A stretch of DNA of 64,000 bases from Pelagibius sp. (GTDB lineage: Bacteria > Pseudomonadota > Alphaproteobacteria > Kiloniellales > Kiloniellaceae): the NCBI RefSeq assembly GCF_028281305.1, contig NZ_JANQKD010000044.1:62001-126000 (forward strand), read 5' to 3'. Of this stretch, positions 43,862 through 53,039 are shown piece after piece (within the stretch, counting starts at the first letter, position 1; each line of letters opens with the position of its first letter). Position numbers and translations under genes: made by a program. Below the pieces are notes generated by a model. The model worked only from the letters and a program-made list of their open reading frames with translations. It made no database searches and was not told the DNA's origin.

Positions 43862-44114
43862 AAGGTAATAGATACTGACCTAAATGACAATTTCACGCGG
43901 CGGCCGCGGCCAAAGAAAGCAAGGAAAAACCGAATCTGGAAACGGCTTTGATCATATCGCAATGCGCCCTCCGCGGTAGGCGAAAGAATTGCCAAGACCT
44001 GAGTCTCCGGCGCTTCGCAATGCTGCTGTGCAGCATGGGCGCGACGCACCGCGCTGAACGCGCGGCCCATTCAATGCGTCCTCTGCCGCGCCTATATTGA
44101 GGGTATATTGATGG
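43862..44114. promoter_or_regulatory. Control region between the oxidoreductase and hppD genes
   Basis: The gap 43809-44226 (418 bases) has no gene. On the minus strand TTGTCA (43890-43885), 17 bases and TACCTT (43867-43862) could serve the oxidoreductase. At 44093-44114 two copies of TATATTGAGGG/TATATTGATGG stand head to tail, about 113 bases before the hppD start. They may be a regulator site or a promoter element; no match to a known site is claimed. Confidence 0.4.
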
Positions 44115-44226
44115 TTACATCCTGCCGGTCTAGTGGTGCCGGCAAAGAGTTGTCGCGCGCCGGATCATGATTGATCGCCGCTTGCGCTGCGACTGGGGAG
44201 CACAGAGAGAGACGAAAGGACCCGCC

Positions 44227-45300
44227 ATGGCGGACCATTGGGAAAATCCGATGCAGACCGATGGCTTCGAGTTCATCGAGTTCACCTCGCCGGACCCGGC
44301 GGCCCTGGGCCGGCTGTTCGAGACCATGGGCTTTACCGCCATCGCCAAGCATCGCTCCAAGGAGGTGACGCTCTATCGCCAGGGCGATGTGAACTTCATC
44401 CTGAATGCGGAGGGCGAGGGGTTCCCCCAGGCCTTCACCCTGCTGCACGGCCCCTCCGTCTGCGCGATCGCCTTCAGGGTCAAGGATGCGGCGGCGGCCT
44501 GTAAGCGCGCGGAGGAGTTGGGCGCCTGGGTGGTCGAGTCGAGCGCCGGGCCGATGGAATTGAACATCCCCGCCATCAAGGGCATCGGCGACTCGCTGAT
44601 CTACCTCGTCGACCGCTACGGCGACAACGGCTCCATCTACGACGTTGATTTCAAGCCCTTGCCGGGCGTCGATCAGCACCCGCCGGGCGCGGGCCTGACC
44701 TACATCGACCACCTGACCCACAACGTCTACCGCGGCCGCATGAAGGAGTGGGCGGAGTTCTACGAACGCCTCTTTAACTTCCGCGAGATCCGCTACTTCG
44801 ACATCGAGGGCAAGCTGACAGGGCTTAAATCCAAGGCCATGACCAGCCCCTGCGGCAAGATCCGCATTCCCATCAACGAGAGCGCCGACGACAAGTCGCA
44901 GATTGCCGAGTACCTGGAAGAGTACAAGGGCGAGGGCATCCAGCACATCGCGCTCGGCACCGACGACATCTACGATTCGGTAGAGCGCCTGACGGCCAAG
45001 GGTGTCGAGTTTCAGTCCGGTGTGCCCGACACCTACTACGAGAAGGTGGATGCGCGCCTGCCGGGCCATGGCGAGGATCTGGGGCGCCTCGCGGCCAACA
45101 AGATCCTGATCGACGGCGCGCCGACGGAAGACGGCGGGCGCCTGCTCCAGATCTTCACCCGCAACGTCATCGGACCGGTCTTTTTCGAGCTGATCCAGCG
45201 CAAGGGCGATGAAGGCTTCGGCGAGGGCAATTTCCAGGCGCTGTTCGATTCCATCGAAGAAGACCAGATCCGCCGCGGTGTGTTGAAGGCGGAGGCGTGA
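44227..45300 (+). CDS. hppD: 4-hydroxyphenylpyruvate dioxygenase
   Basis: This 357-residue enzyme converts 4-hydroxyphenylpyruvate to homogentisate. The three iron ligands are visible: H162 in YIDHLTHNVY, H240 in GIQHIALGT and E321 in PVFFELIQRKG. Length and two vicinal-oxygen-chelate domains are normal. The start at 44227 follows AAAGGA; the frame opens at 44167. phhA follows 136 bases later on the same strand, so tyrosine supply and breakdown lie together. No homogentisate dioxygenase is in the window. Confidence 0.93.
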   Translation: MADHWENPMQTDGFEFIEFTSPDPAALGRLFETMGFTAIAKHRSKEVTLYRQGDVNFILNAEGEGFPQAFTLLHGPSVCAIAFRVKDAAAACKRAEELGAWVVESSAGPMELNIPAIKGIGDSLIYLVDRYGDNGSIYDVDFKPLPGVDQHPPGAGLTYIDHLTHNVYRGRMKEWAEFYERLFNFREIRYFDIEGKLTGLKSKAMTSPCGKIRIPINESADDKSQIAEYLEEYKGEGIQHIALGTDDIYDSVERLTAKGVEFQSGVPDTYYEKVDARLPGHGEDLGRLAANKILIDGAPTEDGGRLLQIFTRNVIGPVFFELIQRKGDEGFGEGNFQALFDSIEEDQIRRGVLKAEA

Positions 45301-45436
45301 GGGACGCGAGAGCCGTGGGGTTAACTTTTGGGTAAGGACGCTGCTGCCAAGCTGATGCGTTAGGCAAGCTCAAGCGTCAGGTCGGTGCCCGCATCGTTTG
45401 ATCGAGACTTCCCGGAGACGGGAAGGAGGAAGGACC

Positions 45437-46240
45437 ATGGCGAAGTCGACCAGCTATGAATCCAAGATCCCGGACGAAAACGGGATCATTGCCTACAGCG
45501 AGGAAGAAAACGCCGTCTGGCGCGACCTCTATGCCCGCCAGGAAGCGCTGCTGCCGGGCCGCGTCTGCAATGCCTACCTGGAGGGCCTGAAGGCGCTGGA
45601 CCTGCCGCGCGACCGGGTGCCGCAGCTCAAGGATGTCAACGCGCGCCTGCAGGAGATCGGCGGCTTCGGCGTCGAGGCGGTGCCGGCGCTGATCTCGCCC
45701 AAACGCTTCTTCACCCTGCTGGCCGAGCGCAAGTTTCCGGCGGCGACCTTCATCCGGCGGCGCGAGGAGTTCGACTACCTGCAGGAACCGGACGTCTTCC
45801 ACGAGATCTTCGGCCACTGCCCGATGCTGACCCTGCCGACCTACGCCAACTTCCTGCAGAAGTATGGCGAGAAGGCGCTGGAACTCGACAAGTCCTACAT
45901 ATGGATGATGCAGCGGCTGTTCTGGTTCACGGTGGAGTTCGGCCTGATCCGCACGGAGGAGGGGGTGCGCATCTATGGCGCGGGTATCGCCTCCTCGGCC
46001 GGCGAGACGCCCTATGCGGTGGAAAGTCCGGAGCCGGAACGCCGGCCTTTCGATGCGTTGACCGTGTTCCGCACGCCCTACCGCATCGACATCTTTCAGC
46101 GCGTCTACTACGTGATCGAGTCGGCCCAGCAGCTCTACGATCTGGTCACCAGCGATCTCGTGCCGATCATGGACGAGGCCAAGCGCCTGAAGTCCCTGCC
46201 GCCGACCTTCCCGCCCAAGGAAGAAGCGGGCGCCGCTTGA
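45437..46240 (+). CDS. phhA: Phenylalanine 4-monooxygenase
   Basis: This 267-residue pterin-dependent hydroxylase turns phenylalanine into tyrosine. Iron ligands H122 and H127 sit in FHEIFGHCP and E167 in FTVEFGL. Bacterial length, with only the catalytic domain and no regulatory ACT part. The ATG at 45437 follows GGAAGGAGGAAGGA. Downstream of hppD it supplies the tyrosine route to homogentisate. No pterin-4a-carbinolamine dehydratase gene is in the window. Confidence 0.93.
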   Translation: MAKSTSYESKIPDENGIIAYSEEENAVWRDLYARQEALLPGRVCNAYLEGLKALDLPRDRVPQLKDVNARLQEIGGFGVEAVPALISPKRFFTLLAERKFPAATFIRRREEFDYLQEPDVFHEIFGHCPMLTLPTYANFLQKYGEKALELDKSYIWMMQRLFWFTVEFGLIRTEEGVRIYGAGIASSAGETPYAVESPEPERRPFDALTVFRTPYRIDIFQRVYYVIESAQQLYDLVTSDLVPIMDEAKRLKSLPPTFPPKEEAGAA

Positions 46241-46273
46241 CCGGGGTGTCGTTTCGGTTGTTGGCGGCCTGCC

Positions 46274-46792
46274 CTAGAACACCGCGTCCAGCGGCAGGTG
46301 GTAGTAGAGACTGAGGACCTCTGCGCCTGGATTGTCGTCGTCGACACTGGCGTTGGAGATGTGGCTGAAGCCGAGAGAAACCCGCGACAGGTTTTCGAAC
46401 TGGTAGCCCAGCTCGATCTGGCTGCGGATTTCGAAGGTGCTGCCGAGGTCCTTGCCGTCACCCTCCTCATAGAGACCCGGCGCGATGCTGGCGGTGACGA
46501 CGATGTCCTCGAAGAAGACGACATCCACCAGGACGCCGATGCCGCCCCAGACCGATCCGTCGGTGGTGACTTCCACACCGCCCCAGGGCTTCAGGAAGAG
46601 GAAATCCTCCCCATGCCGGTACTCGAGACGGAAATCCACAGCCTGATCGTCATCCTGGACGAGGTCGAACCAGCCGACGGCAGCGCTGAAGACAGCCGGC
46701 GTTTCGTTAAGGGTCACCTGCGCGCTTGCGCGCTGGTTGAAGCTGAAAGCGGCCAAGCAGAATAGCGCCGCCACAAGCGCCAAGCGTCTCAT
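46274..46792 (-). CDS. Lipid A deacylase PagL-like outer membrane protein
   Basis: This 172-residue protein has a signal peptide (LALVAALFCLAAFSFNQRASA, cleavage near residue 25) and a small beta barrel. GFSHISNASVDDDNPGAE contains the PagL triad H144, S146, E159. PagL removes the 3-position acyl chain of lipid A in the outer membrane. The last strand ends ...LSLYYHLPLDAVF with terminal Phe, typical of barrel proteins. Start at 46792 follows AAAGGTG; two GANTC sites form a hairpin just in front. Confidence 0.78.
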   Translation of the reverse strand: MRRLALVAALFCLAAFSFNQRASAQVTLNETPAVFSAAVGWFDLVQDDDQAVDFRLEYRHGEDFLFLKPWGGVEVTTDGSVWGGIGVLVDVVFFEDIVVTASIAPGLYEEGDGKDLGSTFEIRSQIELGYQFENLSRVSLGFSHISNASVDDDNPGAEVLSLYYHLPLDAVF

Positions 46793-46799
46793 CACCTTT

Positions 46800-46905
46800 A
46801 GAATCCCCCGATTCTGAACGGTCCCCGACAGATCAGACCCGCCCAGCAAGCTGTAACATTCTGGCCGGCGGAACGGGCCATCCGCTCCCCTTATGTCACA
46901 GCTTG
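46800..46905. promoter_or_regulatory. Repeats in the leader of the PagL-like gene
   Basis: AGAATC (46800-46805) and GATTCT (46810-46815) form a 6-base stem around CCCC, holding two CcrM GANTC sites. Further out, CAAGCTGTAACAT (46847-46859) and ATGTCACAGCTTG (46893-46905) make a 13-base inverted repeat with one mismatch and 33 bases between, possibly two regulator half sites. Confidence 0.4.
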
Positions 46906-47058
46906 TGGCCGCGATCCAGCATCCTAAATTGCGCCTTTCGGCGGGGGAATGCGGGACCTCCGGCCCGCTGGCCACCGCTTCTCCGATGCGCCGGCCGGTC
47001 CGCAGGTTTCACGGCCCGCCGGTTTGAGCGGCTTTTGTGGGCAGCTTTCAGGGACGGG

Positions 47059-48855
47059 TCAGGCCCGTTTCTCGTAGAGCCCTTCGAGCACCGGGCCATA
47101 GGCTTCCCGGATCTTGTGGCGCCGGATCTTCAAGGTCGGTGTCATCATGTGGTTCTCGACGGTGAAGGCTTCGGGCAGGATGGCGAAGCGGCGGATCTTC
47201 TCCAGAGGCGAAAGCTCGCCGTTGACCTTGTCGACCACCGCGCCGACGGCGGCGCGGAAGTCCGGGTCTTCGGCCAGAGCCGCCTGATCGGCCGGCTTGC
47301 CGTTTTGTTTCGCCCAGCCCGAGAGGAATTCTTCGTCGGGCACCAGCACGGCGACCAGGTTTGGGCGCTTGTCGCCGTAGACCATGGCCTGGGTGATCTC
47401 GGTCTGCAGCGTCAGGATCCCCTCGACGCGCGCAGGGGAAACGTTGTCGCCGCCCGAGAGGACGATGATGTCCTTCTTGCGGTCTGTGATGATGAGGTAG
47501 CCGTCGTCATCGATCTTGCCGATGTCGCCGGTGTGCAGCCAGCCGTCCTTCAGCGCCAGCGCCGTTGCCTCCTCGTCGCGCCAATAGCCGTTCATCACCA
47601 GTTCGCCGCGAATCAGGATCTCGCCGTCCTCGGCGATCCTGGCTTCGACGCCCGTGAAGGGCGGGCCGACGGTGTGAAGCTTTACTTTCCATGGCGGGTT
47701 GGCAGAGACGACGGGCGCGGTCTCGGTCTGCCCGTAGCCCTGCAGGATCGGCAGGCCCAGAGCCGTGAAGAACAGCCCGATGTCGAAGTTGAGCGCCGCG
47801 CCGCCGGAAACGATCGCCTTGATCCGCCCGCCGAACCGGGCGCGGATCTTGTTGCGCACCAGCCGTTCCAGGAAGAAATCCTGGATGCGGTCGAGAAGGG
47901 TCAGTTTTTCCGGCGCAAGGTAGCGGCGGCGCCCGATCTCCTCGGCCTTGGCGAAGAGCTTGGCCTTGAAGCCGCCCTGCTTGTCGATGCCGCGGCGGAT
48001 CTTCAGATGCATGGACTCATAGAGCCGCGGGACGGCGGTGAGGATCGTCGGCCGCGCCTCGCCCAGATTGCGCAGCAGGTGTTCGACGCCCTCGGAGTAA
48101 TAGATCTCCGCGCCGATTGTCATGGGAAAGAACTGACCGGCGGTATGTTCGTAGGCATGGGACAGCGGCAGGAAGCAGAGAAAGACCTCGTGGCCGAGGC
48201 CGACCTTCACCAGCAGGTCATAGGCGCCCATGCAGTTGCACAGCATCGCCCCATGGCTGAGCATGACGCCGCGCGGCACGCCGCCGGTTCCGGAGGTGTA
48301 GATGATGCAGGCCGTGTCGCCGCGTTCGGCCACGCCTGCGTAGTCTTCGACATCGTCAGGCAGGGCGCGCCCGCGTTCCATGACGGTGTCCCAATGGTGG
48401 ACCGCCTTGGGACCGGCCTGGCCCTGCTGCAGATCCTCCATGGCAACGACCCAGCGGCAGTCCGGGGCATCCAGGACGGCGGGCATCAGCTTCTTCGCCA
48501 GCGCCCGGGTGGACACGATGGCGCCAACGGCGCCACTGTTGCTGAGGATATGCAGATGATCGCCGGGCAGGTTGGTGGTGTAGGCCGGAACGGTGATGCC
48601 GCCGGCCGCCATCACGGCGACATCGGCCACCAGCCATTCGGGGCGGTTCTCCGAGACCAGCACCACACGGTCGCCGCGCTCCAGGCCCAGGTCGCGCAGG
48701 CCGCGGCTCAGGTCCTTGACCTGCTCGCTGACGGCGGCCCAGGTCTGTGGCCGGTAGGTGCCGTCCACCTTCGACCACAGAAAGTTCTTGTCGCGCCGCG
48801 CCGCCGCCTGCTCGAAGAACATCGCGGTCAGCGACGGCCAAGCCGTGAAATCCAT
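47059..48855 (-). CDS. Long-chain acyl-CoA synthetase
   Basis: This 598-residue AMP-forming ligase is of the long-chain type. IYTSGTGGVPRGVMLSHGAM is the P-loop (with GTGG rather than the usual GTTG), GYGQTETAPVVS is the adenylate motif, and DRKKDIIVLSGGDNVSPARVEG is the A8 hinge. It activates fatty acids to acyl-CoA at the membrane. It is monocistronic, divergent from pepF, with 265 bases without a gene after it. Chain-length preference is unknown. Confidence 0.88.
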   Translation of the reverse strand: MDFTAWPSLTAMFFEQAAARRDKNFLWSKVDGTYRPQTWAAVSEQVKDLSRGLRDLGLERGDRVVLVSENRPEWLVADVAVMAAGGITVPAYTTNLPGDHLHILSNSGAVGAIVSTRALAKKLMPAVLDAPDCRWVVAMEDLQQGQAGPKAVHHWDTVMERGRALPDDVEDYAGVAERGDTACIIYTSGTGGVPRGVMLSHGAMLCNCMGAYDLLVKVGLGHEVFLCFLPLSHAYEHTAGQFFPMTIGAEIYYSEGVEHLLRNLGEARPTILTAVPRLYESMHLKIRRGIDKQGGFKAKLFAKAEEIGRRRYLAPEKLTLLDRIQDFFLERLVRNKIRARFGGRIKAIVSGGAALNFDIGLFFTALGLPILQGYGQTETAPVVSANPPWKVKLHTVGPPFTGVEARIAEDGEILIRGELVMNGYWRDEEATALALKDGWLHTGDIGKIDDDGYLIITDRKKDIIVLSGGDNVSPARVEGILTLQTEITQAMVYGDKRPNLVAVLVPDEEFLSGWAKQNGKPADQAALAEDPDFRAAVGAVVDKVNGELSPLEKIRRFAILPEAFTVENHMMTPTLKIRRHKIREAYGPVLEGLYEKRA

Positions 48856-49073
48856 ATCGTCTCCCCTGGGAAGCCTCGCCGCCCCTGCGTTGCGCCCTTA
48901 GTCTGGTGTTTGCGCCGGTGATCGGCCAGAAACCCGTGATCAGTCCGAAACCCGATCCTGCGCCTTTATCCTTGGTTCTCCAGTATTTGCGGTCTATATC
49001 GCAAGGGGTCAAGCTGTTGTGTCGGCCGGATTTAGTAGTAGGGACCCTCACGGTCAAGCGCTGAGGTGGTGAC

Positions 49074-50864
49074 GTGGACGCAAAACCGATAGTTGACGAG
49101 GCCTTGGGGGAACTTCCTGCCTGGGATCTGAGCGATCTCTACGGCGGGCCGGAGTCCGATCAACTGGGCAAGGACCTGATGCGCAGCGAGCAGCGCGCCC
49201 AGGCCTTCCGTAAGCGCTATGCGGGCACTCTGGACGAGCTCGACGGGGAGGCCCTGGGCGCGGCAATTGTGGCCTACGAGGAGATCCACGAGAACCTCGG
49301 CCGCATCATGAGCTATGCGCAGCTGGTCTACTCCGGTGATATGACCGACCCGGAGGTCGCGCGCTTCTTCCAGAGCATGCAGGAACGCTCCACCGCAATC
49401 TCCAGTGATCTTCTGTTCTTCAGCCTCGAACTCAACCGCCTGGACGAGGCGGCCCTGGCGGAGAAGCTCAAGGCGCCGGGCCTGGCCCGCTACGCGCCCT
49501 GGCTGCGCGACCTGCGCGCCATGCGCCCGCACCAGCTCTCCGATGAGGTCGAGCGGCTGCTGCACGAAAAGCACGTTGCGGGGCGCGCGTCCTGGACGCG
49601 GCTGTTCGACGAGACCATGGCGGCCCTCCGGTTTCCTTTCCGCGACCAGACCCTGACCTCGGCAGAGGTTCTCAACCGCCTCACCGACCGCGATCCCGAG
49701 GCGCGCCAGGAAGCCGCCAGGTCCCTGGGCCGCGTGCTGGGCGAGAACATGCGGGTGTTCTCCCTCATCACCAACACCCTGGCCAAGGACAAGGAGATCG
49801 AGGACAGCTGGCGCAGCTTCGCGCGCCCGGTGTCCTCCCGCAATCTGGCGAACTTCGTCGAGGACGAGGTGGTCGATGCCCTGGTCGGCGCCGTCCACCG
49901 CGCCTATCCGCGCCTGTCGCATCGCTACTACGCGCTCAAAGCCAAGTGGTTCGGGGTGGAAGCGTTGCCGTATTGGGACCGCAATGCGCCGCTGCCGGAA
50001 GACGACGACCGGCTCATCCCCTGGCGTGATGCGCGTGAGCTGGTGCTGGACGCCTATGCGGCGTTTTCGCCGGCGCTGGCGGCCATCGGCAAGCGCTTCT
50101 TCGATCAGTCCTGGATCGACGCCCCGGTCCGTCCGGGCAAGGCGCCCGGGGCCTTCGCCCATCCGACGGTGCCTTCGGCCCACCCGTACCTGCTGCTGAA
50201 CTATCAGGGCCGCACGCGCGACGTCATGACGCTGGCGCACGAACTGGGTCACGGTGTCCACCAGGTCCTCGCTGCCCCGCAGGGCCATCTGATGGCGGAA
50301 ACCCCTCTGACCTTGGCCGAGACCGCCTCTGTCTTCGGCGAGATGCTGACCTTTCAGGCCATGCTGAAGGCGGAAAGCAGGCCCAGGCGCCGCAAGATCA
50401 TGCTGGCCTCGAAGGTTGAGGACATGCTGAACACCGTCGTGCGGCAGATCGCCATGCACGAGTTCGAAACCCGCGTGCATGACGAGCGCCGCGGCGGCGA
50501 GCTGCTGCCCGACCGGTTGGGCGAAATCTGGATGGAAACCCAGAGCATCAGCCTCGGGCCGGCCATCGCCTTCGACCAGGAATACAGGCACTTCTGGGCC
50601 TACATCCCGCACTTCATCCACGTGCCCTTCTACGTCTATGCCTATGCCTTCGGGGACTGCCTGGTGAACTCGCTCTATGCGGTCTACCAGGACGCCGAGC
50701 AGGGCTTTGCCGAGAAGTACCTGGCGATGCTGAGCGCCGGCGGCAGCAAGCGTCACCGCGAGCTTCTGGCGCCGTTCGGCCTGGATGCTTCCGATCCGGC
50801 GTTCTGGGATCGTGGACTGTCTCTGATCGAGAGCTTCATCGATCAGCTCGAGGACATGGACTAG
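49074..50864 (+). CDS. pepF: Oligoendopeptidase F (M3 family)
   Basis: This 596-residue zinc peptidase has the motif MTLAHELGHGVHQ (HELGH plus a downstream Glu in LTLAETASVFGEM). It breaks short peptides in the cytosol. The start is GTG at 49074, after GAGGTGG; length is normal for PepF. The 218 bases upstream are divergent from the acyl-CoA ligase gene. PHA synthase follows about 130 bases later, probably independently. Confidence 0.9.
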   Translation: MDAKPIVDEALGELPAWDLSDLYGGPESDQLGKDLMRSEQRAQAFRKRYAGTLDELDGEALGAAIVAYEEIHENLGRIMSYAQLVYSGDMTDPEVARFFQSMQERSTAISSDLLFFSLELNRLDEAALAEKLKAPGLARYAPWLRDLRAMRPHQLSDEVERLLHEKHVAGRASWTRLFDETMAALRFPFRDQTLTSAEVLNRLTDRDPEARQEAARSLGRVLGENMRVFSLITNTLAKDKEIEDSWRSFARPVSSRNLANFVEDEVVDALVGAVHRAYPRLSHRYYALKAKWFGVEALPYWDRNAPLPEDDDRLIPWRDARELVLDAYAAFSPALAAIGKRFFDQSWIDAPVRPGKAPGAFAHPTVPSAHPYLLLNYQGRTRDVMTLAHELGHGVHQVLAAPQGHLMAETPLTLAETASVFGEMLTFQAMLKAESRPRRRKIMLASKVEDMLNTVVRQIAMHEFETRVHDERRGGELLPDRLGEIWMETQSISLGPAIAFDQEYRHFWAYIPHFIHVPFYVYAYAFGDCLVNSLYAVYQDAEQGFAEKYLAMLSAGGSKRHRELLAPFGLDASDPAFWDRGLSLIESFIDQLEDMD

Positions 50865-50990
50865 GCACCGGGTGCTTTCCGGAACTCCGACGGGGGACTG
50901 AGCGCTTGGGCTGATGTGGCTCAAGGCGCCGTGAGGGCACTTCCGCTTCAATTGGGCCAGCAAGGTCGCGCCGTCCCGGGCCTTGGAAGG

Positions 50991-52961
50991 ATGCCGGGCA
51001 AGAGGCGCGGTCTCATTCCCGCCTGCATGGAGGTTTCGGTGCCAGCGCCCCCCGAATCGCCCCGCCCCGGATCACCCCACCCCGAGTCCCCCCGCCTGGT
51101 GGCCAAGGACGGCAAGGCGCTGCCAGCGCCGGATACCGTCGTCGAACCCCCAGACCCCGACCGCCTGCCCGATGTCGCCGGCCACCCGGTCGGCGGCCCT
51201 GCTGGCGAGATCATGGCTCCGCCGACGGTTCCTTTGGCGGGCCTCTTCGGCGGCGAGGCGTTCGACCGCATGTTGCACGCCGGCCTCGCGCGCCTGACCG
51301 CAGGCATTTCACCGGCGGCGCTGGGTCTCGCCTTCACCGATTGGTGGGCGCATCTGGCCCTGGCGCCGGGCAAGCAGGTTCAGCTTGCCGAGGCGGCCTG
51401 GTCGGCCGCCCTGCGCCTCGCCGTTGCCCTCTCGCGCAACGCAGCCGGGGCAGAGGGCTCGGCGGCGATATCCCCGGCGCGCGGCGACAAGCGGTTTCGC
51501 GACCCCGCCTGGAACCGGCTGCCCTATGCGATCTACTGCCAGAGTTTTCTGCTGGCCCAGGACTGGTGGCGGCAGGCAGCCGGCGGCGTGCCGGGCGTTT
51601 CGCAGCACCACGAGGCCGTGGTCTCCTTTACCCTGCGCCAACTGCTGGACGTGCATGCGCCCTCCAACTATCTGGCGACCAACCCTTTGCTGGCGCGGGA
51701 AACCCTGGCTCAGGGCGGCAGCAATCTCTATCGCGGCTGGCTGAACGCGCTGGAGGACTGGGAGCGGCGGGTGAGCGGCCGCGGGCCGGCGGGGACCGAG
51801 GCCTTCAAGCCCGGGCGCAACCTCGCCATCACGCCGGGCAAGGTGGTCTACCGCAACGACCTGATCGAGCTGATCCAGTACAGCCCGGCGACGAAGGAGG
51901 TTCGTCCGGAGCCGGTTCTGATCCTGCCGGCCTGGATCATGAAGTACTACATCCTCGATCTTTCGCCGCAGAACTCCCTGATCCGCTATCTGGTGGGTGC
52001 CGGCCACACGGTCTTTGCCGTGTCCTGGAGAAACCCTGGTGCCGAGGACCGTGATCTGGACATGGAGGACTATCGCCGCCTCGGCGTGATGGCGGCGCTG
52101 GATGCGGTGACCGCCATCGTTCCCGACAGCAGGGTTCATGCGGTCGGATACTGCCTGGGCGGGACCCTGCTGGCCATTGCGGCCGCGGCCATGGCGCGTG
52201 ACGGCGACGACCGCCTGCAGTCCATGACCCTGCTGGCCGCCCAGACCGACTTTACGGAGGCCGGCGAGTTGATGCTCTTCATCGACGAGAGTCAGCTCAC
52301 CTTCCTGGAGGATATCATGTGGTCGCAGGGCTATCTGGATACCAGCCAGATGGCCGGTGCCTTTCAGCTCCTGCGCTCGAACGACCTCATCTGGTCGCGC
52401 ATGGTTCATGACTACTACTTCGGCCAGCGCCGCGATCAGACCGACCTGATGGCCTGGAACGCGGATGCCACCCGCATGCCCTACCGCATGCACAGCCAGT
52501 ATCTGCGCCGACTCTTTCTCAACAACGATCTGGCCCAGAACCGCTACCCGGTCGACGGCCGCCCCGTCACCCTCGGCGACATCCAGGTGCCGGTCTTCGC
52601 CCTCGGCACCGCCAAGGACCACGTCGCACCCTGGCGCTCGGTCTACAAGATTGTGCTGCTGACGGACAGCGAGGTCACCTTCCTGCTGACCAGCGGCGGC
52701 CACAACGCCGGCATCGTGACCCCGCCGGGCCATCCGCGGCGGATCTACCAGATCACCCGGATGCATAACCACGAGGGCTACATCGACCCCGAACGCTGGC
52801 GTGCCTCGGCACCGGTCCACAAGGGGTCCTGGTGGCCGGCCTGGCAGTCCTGGCTGGCCGAGCGTTCCGGGGCGCCCGGGCCGCCGCCGCCCATGGGTCG
52901 GCCGGAGGCTGGCTTCCCGGCCCTGGAGGACGCGCCGGGCCTCTATGTCCACGAGCGGTAA
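50991..52961 (+). CDS. phaC: Class I poly(3-hydroxyalkanoate) synthase
   Basis: This polymerase makes PHB-type storage polymer from 3-hydroxyacyl-CoA. The lipase-like box is VGYCLGGTLLAI with the catalytic Cys; later come the catalytic Asp region FALGTAKDHVAPW and the His region TSGGHNAGIV. From 50991 the product is 656 residues; the first 100 are proline-rich (PRPGSPHPESPRL) and not conserved, and no start has a good ribosome site (ATG 51027 and GTG 50916 are alternatives). No phaA, phaB or phasin gene is in the window. The ABC1 kinase gene follows. Confidence 0.88.
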   Translation: MPGKRRGLIPACMEVSVPAPPESPRPGSPHPESPRLVAKDGKALPAPDTVVEPPDPDRLPDVAGHPVGGPAGEIMAPPTVPLAGLFGGEAFDRMLHAGLARLTAGISPAALGLAFTDWWAHLALAPGKQVQLAEAAWSAALRLAVALSRNAAGAEGSAAISPARGDKRFRDPAWNRLPYAIYCQSFLLAQDWWRQAAGGVPGVSQHHEAVVSFTLRQLLDVHAPSNYLATNPLLARETLAQGGSNLYRGWLNALEDWERRVSGRGPAGTEAFKPGRNLAITPGKVVYRNDLIELIQYSPATKEVRPEPVLILPAWIMKYYILDLSPQNSLIRYLVGAGHTVFAVSWRNPGAEDRDLDMEDYRRLGVMAALDAVTAIVPDSRVHAVGYCLGGTLLAIAAAAMARDGDDRLQSMTLLAAQTDFTEAGELMLFIDESQLTFLEDIMWSQGYLDTSQMAGAFQLLRSNDLIWSRMVHDYYFGQRRDQTDLMAWNADATRMPYRMHSQYLRRLFLNNDLAQNRYPVDGRPVTLGDIQVPVFALGTAKDHVAPWRSVYKIVLLTDSEVTFLLTSGGHNAGIVTPPGHPRRIYQITRMHNHEGYIDPERWRASAPVHKGSWWPAWQSWLAERSGAPGPPPPMGRPEAGFPALEDAPGLYVHER

Positions 52962-53039
52962 AGAACGGCGGAATCCCTGCCTTTCCGGGCGCCGCCGGAT
53001 GACTGTCACTGGACTTCTGGACGCCTTGGGCCCAAGTTC

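Noticed and set aside
46903..48921. 672-residue plus-strand frame
   Set aside because: Antisense shadow of the acyl-CoA ligase gene; no recognisable domain.
49032..50963. 643-residue minus-strand frame
   Set aside because: Antisense shadow of pepF, which has intact HELGH and family motifs.
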